From positions 1-64,000 of the forward strand of contig NZ_SACP01000017.1 in the NCBI RefSeq assembly GCF_004004555.2: 64,000 nt of DNA, written 5' to 3'. This DNA comes from Methylobacterium oryzihabitans. GTDB taxonomy: Bacteria > Pseudomonadota > Alphaproteobacteria > Rhizobiales > Beijerinckiaceae. Of the stretch, positions 34,116 to 43,135 are shown one piece after another; position 1 is the first letter of the stretch, and the number at the start of each line of letters is the position of its first letter. The position numbers were made by a program, and so were the translations under genes. The notes under the pieces are model-generated. The model searched no databases. It worked only from the letters and a program-made list of their open reading frames with translations, and was not told the DNA's origin.

Positions 34116-35243
34116 ATGGTGCGGGCGATCGGACTGATGAGCGGCACCTCCCTCGACGGGGTCGACGTGGCGCTGATCGAGACCGACGGCGAGTCGATCC
34201 GGGTGGTCCAGGGCCATAACGGCTTCCTCGAACCCCTCGGCCCGACCGGCTACCGGGCCTATTCCGACGACGACCGGGACCTGCTGCGCCGGGCGCTGTC
34301 CGACGCCGAGGCGATCACCGCCCGCGACGAGCGCCCGGGCTGCCTGCCGGCGGCGGAGGACCTCGTCACGCGCCTGCACGCCGAGGCGGTCGAGGCGTTC
34401 CTCGCCGAGAACGGCCTGACGCCCGGCGACGTCGACGTGATCGGCTTCCACGGCCAGACCGTCGTCCACCGCCCCGACCAGAAGATGAGCGTGCAGATCG
34501 GCGACGGCGCCGCGCTCGCCCGCCGCCTCGGCATCCCGGTGGTGTCGGACCTGCGCCTCGCCGACATCGAGGCCGGCGGCCAGGGCGCGCCGCTGGTGCC
34601 GGTGTTCCACCGGGCGCTCGCCCGGGCCTCCGGCTTCACCGAGAGCCTCGGCATCCTCAACATCGGCGGCGTCGCCAACGCGACCTTGATCGGGTCGAAC
34701 GGCGACCTCCTCGCCTTCGACACCGGGCCGGGCAACGCGCTGATCGACGACTGGATGCGCGAGCGCACCGGCCGGCCCCTCGATGACGGCGGCCGCACCG
34801 CCGCCCGCGGCCGGCCCGACGAGGCGCTGCTGGCGTGGCTGCTGATCCATCCGTTCTTCGCCCGCCGGCCGCCGAAGTCCCTCGACCGCAACTGGTTCTC
34901 GCACAAGCTCGCCGGCCAGCTCTCGACCGAGGACGGGGCCGCCACCCTGACCGCCTTCACCGCCCGGGCGGTCGCCCGCGCCCTCGACCACGTCGCCGAG
35001 CCGCCCGCCCGCTGGATCGTCGCCGGCGGCGGCGCCCGCAACGGCGAGTTGCTGCGCCAGCTCCACTACCACCTGCGCTGCGAGATCACGACCGCCGACG
35101 CCATCGGCTGGTCGGCGGCCTATCTCGAGGCCCAGGCCTTCGCCCATCTGGCGGTCCGCGCGATGCAGGGCCTGCCGATCACCTTCCCGCGCACCACCGG
35201 GGTCGGCCGCGAAATGACCGGCGGGGTCCTGGCGCGGCCGTGA
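34116..35243 (+). CDS. anmK: Anhydro-N-acetylmuramic acid kinase
   Basis: 375 aa: AIGLMSGTSLDGVDVALI at the N-terminus (phosphate-binding loop and catalytic Asp region), GFHGQTVVHRPD, LRLADIEAGGQGAPLVP, LNIGGVANATLI and FDTGPGNALIDDWM. Phosphorylates and opens anhydroMurNAc released from recycled peptidoglycan, giving MurNAc-6-P, in the cytosol. Divergent from tyrS, an arrangement common in Rhizobiales. Ends 31 bases before the convergent chemoreceptor. Confidence 0.95.
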   Translation: MVRAIGLMSGTSLDGVDVALIETDGESIRVVQGHNGFLEPLGPTGYRAYSDDDRDLLRRALSDAEAITARDERPGCLPAAEDLVTRLHAEAVEAFLAENGLTPGDVDVIGFHGQTVVHRPDQKMSVQIGDGAALARRLGIPVVSDLRLADIEAGGQGAPLVPVFHRALARASGFTESLGILNIGGVANATLIGSNGDLLAFDTGPGNALIDDWMRERTGRPLDDGGRTAARGRPDEALLAWLLIHPFFARRPPKSLDRNWFSHKLAGQLSTEDGAATLTAFTARAVARALDHVAEPPARWIVAGGGARNGELLRQLHYHLRCEITTADAIGWSAAYLEAQAFAHLAVRAMQGLPITFPRTTGVGREMTGGVLARP

Positions 35244-35274
35244 CGGACCGAACCGGCGTCGTCCGGCGCCGGGC

Positions 35275-36936
35275 TCACGCCGCCCGGACGCCGACGAGGA
35301 ACTGCTCCACCTCGCCGCGCAGGGCACCGGACCGATCGGCCAGGGCGGCCGCGGCGGTCGCGACCGCCTGCGCGGTGTCTCCAGCCCCCGTCGCGGAGCG
35401 GGCGACCGCCGCGATGTTGGCGCTCACCGCATCGGTGCCGGTCGAGGCCTCGCTCATGCCGCGCGCGATCTCCTGCGTGGTCGCGCTCTGCTCCTGGACC
35501 GCCGCGGCGATGCCCGTCGTCACGGCGTTCATCGACTGGATCTCGCCGGCGATCGCCTGAATGGCCTGCCCGGCCTCGACCGTCGCCGCCCGGATCGCGT
35601 CGATCTGCCGGCCGATCTCCCCGGTCGCCCGCGTCGTCTGAGAGGCGAGTTCCTTGACCTCGGCGGCGACGACCGCGAAGCCGCGCCCCGATTCATCGGC
35701 CCGCGCCGCCTCGATCGTCGCGTTCAGCGCCAGCAGGTTGGTCTGGCCGGCGATCGAGGACACGATCTCGACGACGCCGCCGATCCGCGTCGCCGCGTCG
35801 CCGAGCGCCGCGACGATCTCCTCGGTGCGGGCGGCGGTGCGCACGGCCGAGTCCGACATCCGGCTCGCCTGCTCGACCTGCCGCCCGATCTCGCCGACGG
35901 TCGCGTTGATCTCCTCGGCCGCGGCGGCCACGGCATTGACGTTGGCGCTGGTCTGCTGCGCCGCATCCGCCGCCGAGGCCGAGCGCCGGGCGGTTCCCGC
36001 CACGGCCGAGCGCATCGACGCCGCGTGGCCCTGGAGCCCGTCGACGGCCTGTGCGACCTCGGCGACGATCAGGCCGACGGTCTGCTCGAACCGGCCGGCG
36101 AGGTCGCGCAGCATCGCCTGGCGCGCCTCCTGCTCGCGACGGCGCGCGGCCTGCGTCTCCTCGATCTGGCGCGCGGCCTCGGTCTGCGACCGGTCCCGCA
36201 CCGCCACGACCGCGCGGGCGATGTCGCCGATCTCGTCGCGCCGCTGGGCCGCCGGGAGCTGCACGCCGGTATCGCCCCGGGCGAGCCGGGCCGTGTCGTC
36301 GGTCAGCCGGACCAGCGGCTTCGCCAGGGTTCCGGCGAGCCACCATGCCGTGGCCGACCCGAGCAGCACCACCGCCGCGGCGAGGCCGAGCATCACCCCG
36401 ATCCTCCGCTCGGTCGCGCTGCGCATCGCCTGCATCTGGATCCGCGCATCCTCCGCCGCGCGCGCCACGATCTCGTCGAAGCGCTGCTGCACGTTCCGGC
36501 TCTGCCGCGCCATCCGCTCCTGGGTCGGGACCTCCCGCGCGCTCCCGATCCCGAGCAGCACCTCGGCATCGCCGCGCCACCGGCGCGCCTCGGCCTCGGC
36601 CCGCTGCGCCAGGCTCCGCATCGGATCCGACAAGGCCGCCGCGTTCAGGCGCCCGAGCAGGACCATCAGCCCGTCGTTCGATCGCGTGAAGCGCGCACGG
36701 ACCGGCGCCAGATCGGCGAGATCGGTCATTGCGGTGACGTGCGCGACCATCTCCTCGGCCTGCCGGAAATGGTCGCGCGCGGCGCGGCCGGACTCGTTCG
36801 CCTCGGCCGCCCGCTCGGCCACCGTCGCGACGTCGTCGAGTGCCTCGAAGCTGGCGAGCCCGGTGGCACCCGCCAGCAGGCCGGCCAGGATCAGGAAGCC
36901 GAGAAGCGGAAGCAGGAGCTTGTAGCGGATCGACAT
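35275..36936 (-). CDS. Methyl-accepting chemotaxis protein, membrane-bound
   Basis: 553 aa. Order: membrane helix 1 (about 8-30), a helical periplasmic sensor of 4HB type (about 35-180), membrane helix 2 (about 182-205), HAMP (206-260) and a signalling domain with the conserved hairpin tip QTNLLALNATIEAARADESG and GFAVVAAEVKELASQ. Senses an external ligand and controls CheA at receptor arrays. It ends in a conserved QFLVGVRAA tail. Ligand unknown. It lies just downstream of the frameshifted peroxidase gene (37-base gap), possibly co-transcribed. Confidence 0.9.
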   Translation of the reverse strand: MSIRYKLLLPLLGFLILAGLLAGATGLASFEALDDVATVAERAAEANESGRAARDHFRQAEEMVAHVTAMTDLADLAPVRARFTRSNDGLMVLLGRLNAAALSDPMRSLAQRAEAEARRWRGDAEVLLGIGSAREVPTQERMARQSRNVQQRFDEIVARAAEDARIQMQAMRSATERRIGVMLGLAAAVVLLGSATAWWLAGTLAKPLVRLTDDTARLARGDTGVQLPAAQRRDEIGDIARAVVAVRDRSQTEAARQIEETQAARRREQEARQAMLRDLAGRFEQTVGLIVAEVAQAVDGLQGHAASMRSAVAGTARRSASAADAAQQTSANVNAVAAAAEEINATVGEIGRQVEQASRMSDSAVRTAARTEEIVAALGDAATRIGGVVEIVSSIAGQTNLLALNATIEAARADESGRGFAVVAAEVKELASQTTRATGEIGRQIDAIRAATVEAGQAIQAIAGEIQSMNAVTTGIAAAVQEQSATTQEIARGMSEASTGTDAVSANIAAVARSATGAGDTAQAVATAAAALADRSGALRGEVEQFLVGVRAA

Positions 36937-36972
36937 GCTGGGACCTTCTCGCGAGACCTTCCGTGGCCCGGT

Positions 36973-37981
36973 TCAGTTCGGGAGGTTGGGCAGGGCGGTA
37001 CGGGTCTGTTCGGCCGTCAGCGACTGCAGGAAGGCGATGAGGTCGGACCGCTCCTCGGCAGCGGGGGTCGAGCGGCCGCATCAGCGGCGACTTCGACGGC
37101 CGGGGCAGGCCGCCGGTCTCGTAGAAGGCGACGATGGCCGCGAGATCGGAGAACTGGCCGGCATGGCCGAAGGGAGCCCGGTAGGTCAGGTTGCGCAGGC
37201 CCGGCGTCTTGAACGCATGCTGCGCGAGCGGATTGTCGGGCTCGAAGGTGGCGCGGCCGGGATCGGCGGTCGCGATCCCGAGGTCGTGGAACTTGTTGTC
37301 GGTGAAGTTCCATCCGGTGTGGCAGCCCGCGCACCCGGCCTTGCCGTTGAACAGGACGAAGCCCCGCTTGGCCGCCGCCGGAATCGCCGCCTCGTCGCCG
37401 TCGATCCAGCGGTCGAAGGGAGCGGATCCGGCCACCACCGTCCGCTCGTAGGTCGCGATCGCCCTGAGGATCGTGTCCGTCGTGACGCCCTCCTGCGGGA
37501 AGATCGCCTCGAAGGCGGTCCTGTAGGCCGGCACGCCGCTCAACCGGGCCACGATCTGCGGGAACGTGGCGTCCATCTCGGCCTCGGCGGTGATCGGGCC
37601 CATCGCCTGCATCTCGAGAGTCGGCGCCCGCCCGTCCCAGAACAGGGTCGGGATCCAGGCCGCGTTCAGGACGGTGGGAGCCTTGCGCCCCAGGGGCGTG
37701 TTGGTCGCGCCGATCGCCCCGGCGACCGGAACCTCGAAGCCGAAGGACGGATTGTGGCAGCTGGCGCAGCTGAGGTTCTGCTTACCGCTCAGGCGCGGAT
37801 CGAAGAACAGCATCTTTCCGAGCGTCGCCAGTTGCGGCGAGTAGGGCGCCTCCGCGGGGAACGGGATCGTATCCGGCCGCCTGTACTGCGCCTTGAGGCT
37901 CTCGCTCCCGCCGGCCGCCACGCCGGACAAGGCAATCAGGATCCCGGCTGACGTAAGGGCAGTCCTCCCGAAATCCAGCAT
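36973..37981 (-). pseudogene. Di-haem cytochrome c peroxidase (MauG/CcpA-like), frameshifted
   Basis: Starts ATG 37981 with AGGAG at good distance. Signal peptide (1-23), then two c-type haem sites: CASCH about residue 75 and CAGCH about 220, as in periplasmic di-haem cytochrome c peroxidases that reduce H2O2. The frame is normal to SKSPLMRPLD and then leaves the family pattern; in the next frame it resumes as AEERSDLIAFLQSL and ends ALPNLPN with a stop at 36973. The break is at a run of five C (minus strand) at 37063-37067; with four the reading is continuous (about 335 aa). Only the last 30 residues are lost or altered, so it could be a sequencing error. Confidence 0.85.
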
Positions 37982-38327
37982 ACCGAACTCCTAACCTCTG
38001 AAAAGTCTGCATGCAGCGAGGACTAATTGGGGAGTTCTAAGGAAATTTTAAGCGCTTGTCCCCGTTTCAAGACATGAAACGCTGCGTCGTGCATGAACGG
38101 GGTTGTCGGACCCGCGTGCCGGCAAGCAGGGACGGACGGGCCAATGCGCGATCCGGCGGCAGCGATGCCAACCTGCTTCCGGATCTGCCTGCAGAATAGG
38201 CGGGTGCCGGCCGGTCGTCGCCGTGCCGTCACGAATTCAGTCGTAAGATACTGTCGAAAAAAGCGAAATCGTGATGGCAAGCCTCTTGCGAACGGTGTTC
38301 CTGAAACCACGAACGAGGCTGTCGTCG
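37982..38327. promoter_or_regulatory. Divergent promoter region with CGTTTCA palindrome
   Basis: 346 bases between the peroxidase gene and the binding-protein gene. It holds the AT-richer leader of the peroxidase (around 38030-38055, GGAAATTTTAAGC) and a perfect inverted repeat CGTTTCA-AGACA-TGAAACG at 38063-38081, a reasonable operator shape 80 bases before the peroxidase start. It does not match the FNR consensus. No gene seen. Confidence 0.35.
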
Positions 38328-39929
38328 ATGCGCAAGGTTCACCGCGGCCCCCTGTTGGGGCTCGCCCTCGCCCTGGTCCTGTCCGCCCCGGCGGTCGCGC
38401 AGGGCGTGCTCCGCATCGGTATGACGGCGTCGGACATCCCGCTCACCACCGGCCAGCCGGACAACGGCGGCGAGGGGATGCGATTCATGGGCTTCACGGC
38501 CTACGACGCGCTCATCAACTGGGACCTCAGCAGCGCCGACAAGGCCTCGGAGCTGATTCCGGGCCTCGCCGCCTCGTGGAAGACCGACGACGCCGACAAG
38601 ACCAAGTGGATCTTCACCCTGCGCCCGGACGTCAAGTTCCATGACGGCTCCGCCTTCAACGCCGACGCGGTGGTGTGGAACCTCGACAAGCTGCTCAAGA
38701 CCGACAGCCCGCAATACGATCCGCGCCAGTCGGCGCAGGGGCGCATCCGCATCCCGGGCGTCACCGGCTACAAGGCCCTCGACCCGATGACGGTCGAGAT
38801 CACCACCAAGACCCCGGACGCGACCTTCCCCTACCAGATCGCCTGGATCATGATGTCGTCTCCCGCCAACTGGGAGAAGCTCGGCAAGAACTGGGACGCG
38901 GTCGCCAAGGCGCCCTCCGGCACCGGGCCGTGGAAGCTGACCGGATTCGTGCCGCGCGAGCGGGCCGAGCTCGTGCCCAACAAGGAGTACTGGGACAAGA
39001 ACCGGGTGCCCAAGCTCGACCGGCTCGTGCTGGTGCCGCTGCCCGAGGCCAATGCCCGCGTCGCCGCCCTGCGCTCGGGGCAGGTCGACTGGATCGAGGC
39101 GCCGGCCCCCGACGCGGTGCCGTCGCTCAAGGCCGCCGGGCTCGTCATCGTCACCAACCTCTACCCGCACAACTGGACCTGGCACCTGTCGCGGGCCGAG
39201 GGCTCGCCCTGGAACGACATCCGGGTGCGCAAGGCGGCCAACCTCGCGGTCGACCGCGAGGGGCTGAAGGAGTTCCTCGGCGGCCTCGCGACGCCGGCCC
39301 AGGGCTTCATGACCCCGGGCCATCCGTGGTTCGGCAAGCCGACCTTCAAGCTCGGCTACGACCCGGCGGCAGCCAAGAAGCTTCTGAAGGAGGCCGGCTA
39401 TGGCCCCGACAAGCCGATCAAGACCAAGGTGCTGATCTCGGCCTCGGGCTCGGGCCAGATGCAGCCGCTGCCGATGAACGAGTTCCTGCAGCAGAACCTC
39501 GCCGAGGTCGGCATCAACGTCGAGTTCGAGGTCACCGAGTGGAACACGCTCATCAACATCTGGCGCGCCGGCGCCAAGGCCGATTCCGCCCGCGGCGGCA
39601 CGGCGATGAACTACTCCTACCTGATCCAGGATCCGTTCACCGCCTTCATCCGTCACGCCCAGTGCAACCTCGCGCCGCCGAACGGCACCAACTGGGGCTA
39701 TTACTGCGACCCTGAGATGGACAAGCTGTTCGATGCGGTCCGCACCACCTTCGACCCGAAGGAGCAACTGACGGTGCTGCAGAAGGTCCACGAGAAGTTC
39801 GTGGACGACGCGCTGTTCCTGATGGTCACCCACGACGTCAACCCGCGGGCGATGAGCCCGAAGGTGAAGGGCTTCGTCCAGGCCCAGAGCTGGTACCAGG
39901 ACCTGACGCCGATCACGATGGCGAAGTAG
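38328..39929 (+). CDS. ABC transporter substrate-binding protein (peptide type)
   Basis: 533 aa from ATG 38328, where the signal peptide MRKVHRGPLLGLALALVLSA begins (cleavage near AVAQG); an ATG 18 codons upstream is the alternative. Family 5 binding protein: LIPGLAASWKTDD, WIFTLRPDVKFHDGS, VRKAANLAVDREGL and a late DPFTAFIRHAQCNL. Captures an oligopeptide-like or similar ligand in the periplasm for the permeases DppB/DppC-like that follow. Substrate cannot be told. A 210-base palindromic repeat separates it from the permease genes. Confidence 0.9.
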   Translation: MRKVHRGPLLGLALALVLSAPAVAQGVLRIGMTASDIPLTTGQPDNGGEGMRFMGFTAYDALINWDLSSADKASELIPGLAASWKTDDADKTKWIFTLRPDVKFHDGSAFNADAVVWNLDKLLKTDSPQYDPRQSAQGRIRIPGVTGYKALDPMTVEITTKTPDATFPYQIAWIMMSSPANWEKLGKNWDAVAKAPSGTGPWKLTGFVPRERAELVPNKEYWDKNRVPKLDRLVLVPLPEANARVAALRSGQVDWIEAPAPDAVPSLKAAGLVIVTNLYPHNWTWHLSRAEGSPWNDIRVRKAANLAVDREGLKEFLGGLATPAQGFMTPGHPWFGKPTFKLGYDPAAAKKLLKEAGYGPDKPIKTKVLISASGSGQMQPLPMNEFLQQNLAEVGINVEFEVTEWNTLINIWRAGAKADSARGGTAMNYSYLIQDPFTAFIRHAQCNLAPPNGTNWGYYCDPEMDKLFDAVRTTFDPKEQLTVLQKVHEKFVDDALFLMVTHDVNPRAMSPKVKGFVQAQSWYQDLTPITMAK

Positions 39930-39964
39930 CGCCGACGATCGTCGCTGCGGCCGACGCGATCATG

Positions 39965-40173
39965 ACCCTCCCCCCTCTGCGGGGGAGGGTGCCCGGCGGA
40001 TGCCGGGCGGGCCGGGACGATCGTCCCGCAAGAGGGGAACGCGACGGTGCCGGAGGTGGCGCCTATCAGAAAGGCTCCGACCTTTCCGGAAGCGTGGTTC
40101 CCCTCTCGGCGGGACGTCGTCCCGCTGCGCTCACTCCGTTCGCCACCCTCCCCCGCAGAGAGGGGAGGGTTCG
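39965..40173. repeat. Large intergenic palindrome (about 80-bp arms)
   Basis: Left arm 39965 to about 40046 and right arm about 40097 to 40173 are near-complementary: both contain CCCTCCCC...GGGGGAGGG sub-hairpins at their outer ends, GGGACGA...GTCCCGC in the middle and AGAGGGGAAC at the inner ends. The element fills the 283-base gap inside the ABC importer operon and would form a very stable cruciform or RNA fold. Probably a MITE-like or REP-derived unit; it may down-regulate the permease genes relative to the binding protein. Confidence 0.75.
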
Positions 40174-40212
40174 GACCGCGCAAGTTCCGCGTCCCGCAAC
40201 CGGGCTGATCCC

Positions 40213-41166
40213 ATGATTCTCTTCATCCTCAAGCGCATCGGCTACGCCGCCCCGGTCGCCCTCGGGGTCAGCCTCGTGTGCTTCCTGCTGGTCCACCTCG
40301 CCCCGGGCGATCCGCTGAGCGCGATCCTGCCGGTCGACGCCACCGCCGAGATGCAGGCGCAGATGCGCGCCGCCTACGGCTTCGACAAGCCGCTGCCGGT
40401 CCAGTACGGGATCTGGCTCTGGAAGGTGCTGCACGGCGACCTCGGCAACTCGATCGCCACCGGACGGCCGGTGCTGGCCGAGGTGTCGCGGGCGGTCGGC
40501 AACAGCCTGATCCTCGCCGCCTCGGCGACCCTGATCGGCTTCACCTTCGGCACCTTCTTCGGCTTCGTCGCCGGCTACGCCCGCGATTCCTGGCTCGACC
40601 GGGTCGCCTCGGCGGTCGCGGTGTTCGGGGTCAGCGTGCCGCATTACTGGCTCGGCATCGTGCTGGTCATCATCTTCTCGGCCAATCTCGGCTGGCTGCC
40701 GCCGACCGGGGCCGGGCCGCAGGGCTCGGGCAACTGGTGGCCCGATCTCGAGCACCTGCGCTACCTCGTGCTGCCGGCGGTCACGATGTCGGTGATCCCG
40801 ATGGGCGTGATCTCCCGCACCGTGCGGGCACTGGTCGGCGACATCCTGCACCAGGACTTCGTCCAGGCGCTCCGGGCCAAGGGCCTGTCCGAGTTCGGCG
40901 TGTTCCGCCACGTGGTCAAGAACGCGGCGCCCACCGCCATCGCCATCATGGGCCTGCAGCTCGGCTACCTGCTCGGCGGCTCGATCCTGGTCGAGACGGT
41001 GTTCGCGTGGCCGGGCACCGGCTTCCTGCTCAACGCGGCGATCTTCCAGCGCGACCTGCCCCTGCTCCAGGGGACGATCCTCGTGCTGGCGATGTTCTTC
41101 GTCACCCTCAACCTCCTGGTCGACGTGGTGCAGACCGCCCTCGACCCCCGCATCGAGAGGGCCTGA
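40213..41166 (+). CDS. Peptide-type ABC permease 1 (DppB-like)
   Basis: 317 aa from ATG 40213. Six membrane helices; LVHLAPGDPLSAIL near the N-terminus is the DppB-class signature, with the EAA-type coupling motif in AKGLSEFGVFRHVVKNAAPT contacting the ATPase, and LGGSILVETVFAWPGTG. Forms the channel with the next gene. Six bases separate the genes. Confidence 0.93.
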   Translation: MILFILKRIGYAAPVALGVSLVCFLLVHLAPGDPLSAILPVDATAEMQAQMRAAYGFDKPLPVQYGIWLWKVLHGDLGNSIATGRPVLAEVSRAVGNSLILAASATLIGFTFGTFFGFVAGYARDSWLDRVASAVAVFGVSVPHYWLGIVLVIIFSANLGWLPPTGAGPQGSGNWWPDLEHLRYLVLPAVTMSVIPMGVISRTVRALVGDILHQDFVQALRAKGLSEFGVFRHVVKNAAPTAIAIMGLQLGYLLGGSILVETVFAWPGTGFLLNAAIFQRDLPLLQGTILVLAMFFVTLNLLVDVVQTALDPRIERA

Positions 41167-41172
41167 GCCGCC

Positions 41173-42099
41173 ATGACGACGACCCTCACGCCGGTCGAGG
41201 CCACCGCCAGCGCTCCCCTGCCGCCGGTGGACCTCGCCGAGGCGGCACCGGTCCAGGCCGGGCGCGGCTACTGGGGCAGCGTCCTGTCGCGCCTCGCCCG
41301 CGATCCCGTCGCGATGGGGGCGGGGATCGTGATCCTGTGCATCGTGCTGGCGGCGATCTTCGCGCCGCTGATCGCCCCGATGGACCCGTTCAAGGGCTCG
41401 ATGGTGCGCCGCCTGCGCCATGTCGGCGACGCGACCTACTGGCTCGGCTCGGACGAGCTCGGACGCGACATGCTGAGCCGCCTGCTCTACGCCGGCCGGC
41501 TGTCGCTGTTCATGGGCGTGCTGCCGGTCATCATCGCGTTCTTCATCGGCTCGGGGCTCGGCATCCTGGCGGGCTATGCCGGCGGCTGGGTCAACACCCT
41601 CATCATGCGGGTGGTCGACGTGTTCTTCGCCTTCCCGTCGGTGCTGCTCGCCATCGCGCTGTCGGGCGCGCTGGGCGCCGGCATCCTCAACGCCATCGTG
41701 TCGCTCACCGTCGTGTTCGTGCCGCAGATCACCCGCGTCGCCGAGAGCGTCACGGTGCAGATCCGCGGCCGCGACTACGTCGAGGCGGCCCGGGTCTCGG
41801 GCGCCCACCCGGTCACGGTGGTGCGGGTGCAGGTGCTCGGCAACGTGCTCGGCCCGGTCTTCGTCTACTCGACCAGCCTGATCTCGGTCTCGATGATCCT
41901 GGCCTCGGGCCTGTCCTTCCTCGGCCTCGGGGTGAAGCCGCCGGAGCCGGAATGGGGCCTGATGCTCAACACCCTGCGCACCGCGATCTACGTCAATCCG
42001 CTGGTCGCGGCCCTGCCCGGGGTGATGATCTTCCTCACCTCGATCTCGTTCAACCTTTTGTCCGACGGCCTGCGCTCGGCGATGGAGGTGCGGCAATGA
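41173..42099 (+). CDS. Peptide-type ABC permease 2 (DppC-like)
   Basis: 308 aa. Cytoplasmic leader, then six helices: the DppC-type HWLGSDELGRDMLSRLLYAGR equivalent reads YWLGSDELGRDMLSRLLYAG; the coupling motif is YVEAARVSGAHPVTVVRVQV. Pairs with the preceding permease. Overlaps the next ATPase gene by four bases, so translation is coupled. Confidence 0.93.
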   Translation: MTTTLTPVEATASAPLPPVDLAEAAPVQAGRGYWGSVLSRLARDPVAMGAGIVILCIVLAAIFAPLIAPMDPFKGSMVRRLRHVGDATYWLGSDELGRDMLSRLLYAGRLSLFMGVLPVIIAFFIGSGLGILAGYAGGWVNTLIMRVVDVFFAFPSVLLAIALSGALGAGILNAIVSLTVVFVPQITRVAESVTVQIRGRDYVEAARVSGAHPVTVVRVQVLGNVLGPVFVYSTSLISVSMILASGLSFLGLGVKPPEPEWGLMLNTLRTAIYVNPLVAALPGVMIFLTSISFNLLSDGLRSAMEVRQ

Positions 42100-43133
42100 C
42101 CCTCGATCCCCGCGACCGCGGCGGCCCGGCCCAGCCCCTGCTCAGCGTCTCCGGCCTCGTCAAGCATTTCGGCGGCAAGGGCGGCCTGCTCGGCCGCGGC
42201 CCGGTGGTGCGCGCCGTCGACGGCGTCGACTTCGCCATCGCCAAGGGCGAGACCCTCGGCGTCGTCGGCGAGTCGGGCTGCGGCAAGTCCACCACCGCCC
42301 GCCTGCTGATGCAGATCAACCGGCCGGATGCCGGCGACATCGTGTTCGACGGCGAGAAGCTCGGCACCCGGGCCCTCGACCTGAAGACCTACCGCCGGCA
42401 GGTGCAGATGGTCTTCCAGGATTCCTACGCCTCGCTGAATCCGCGCCTGACCATCGAGGAGACGGTGGCGTTCGGCCCGAAGGCGCACGGCCTGTCGGCG
42501 GGGGCGGCGCTGGCGCGGGCCCACGACCTCCTGCGCCGGGTCGGGCTGGAGCCGCGCCGCTTCGGCGGCCGCTACCCGCACGAGGTCTCGGGCGGCCAGC
42601 GCCAGCGGGTCAACATCGCCCGGGCGCTCGCCCTGGAGCCCCGCCTGCTGATCCTCGACGAGGCGGTGTCGGCCCTCGACAAGTCGGTCGAGGCGCAGGT
42701 GCTCAACCTGCTCGACGACCTCAAGCGCGACTTCGGCCTCACCTACATGTTCATCTCGCACGACCTCAACGTCGTGCGGTTCATGTCCGACCGGGTGATG
42801 GTGATGTATCTCGGCAAGATCGCCGAGATCGGCCCGGCCGACGACATCCTCAAGGCGCCGCGCCACCCCTACACCGCGGCTCTGCTCGCCTCGCAGCCCT
42901 CGACCGACCCCGCGGCCCGGATCGAGGAGGCGCCGCTCACCGGCGACCCGCCGAACCCGATCAACCCGCCGCCGGGCTGCCGCTTCCACACCCGCTGCCG
43001 CTTCGCCGCCGACCTCTGCCGCACCCGCGAGCCGGGGCTCGACCCGGTCGCGCCGTCCCACCTCGCCGCCTGCCACATGGCGGTCGAGGGCTCCGGCCAC
43101 CCGCAAGCCCCGACCCTGCCGATGGCGGCCTGA
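42096..43133 (+). CDS. Peptide-type ABC ATPase 1 (DppF-like)
   Basis: 345 aa: Walker A GESGCGKSTT, Q-loop VFQDSYASLNPRLT (typical of DppF/OppF), signature VSGGQRQR, Walker B LLILDEAVSALD and a C-terminal oligopeptide domain with CRFHTRCRFAADLC, the conserved four-Cys pattern of the family that can bind an Fe-S cluster. One of two different ATPases that drive this importer. Confidence 0.94.
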   Translation: MTLDPRDRGGPAQPLLSVSGLVKHFGGKGGLLGRGPVVRAVDGVDFAIAKGETLGVVGESGCGKSTTARLLMQINRPDAGDIVFDGEKLGTRALDLKTYRRQVQMVFQDSYASLNPRLTIEETVAFGPKAHGLSAGAALARAHDLLRRVGLEPRRFGGRYPHEVSGGQRQRVNIARALALEPRLLILDEAVSALDKSVEAQVLNLLDDLKRDFGLTYMFISHDLNVVRFMSDRVMVMYLGKIAEIGPADDILKAPRHPYTAALLASQPSTDPAARIEEAPLTGDPPNPINPPPGCRFHTRCRFAADLCRTREPGLDPVAPSHLAACHMAVEGSGHPQAPTLPMAA

Positions 43134-43135
43134 CC

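Noticed and set aside
35693..37981. 762-codon frame joining the peroxidase with sequence inside the chemoreceptor gene
   Set aside because: The second half is the frameshifted continuation in the antisense-composition frame of the chemoreceptor; the true peroxidase end is at 36973.
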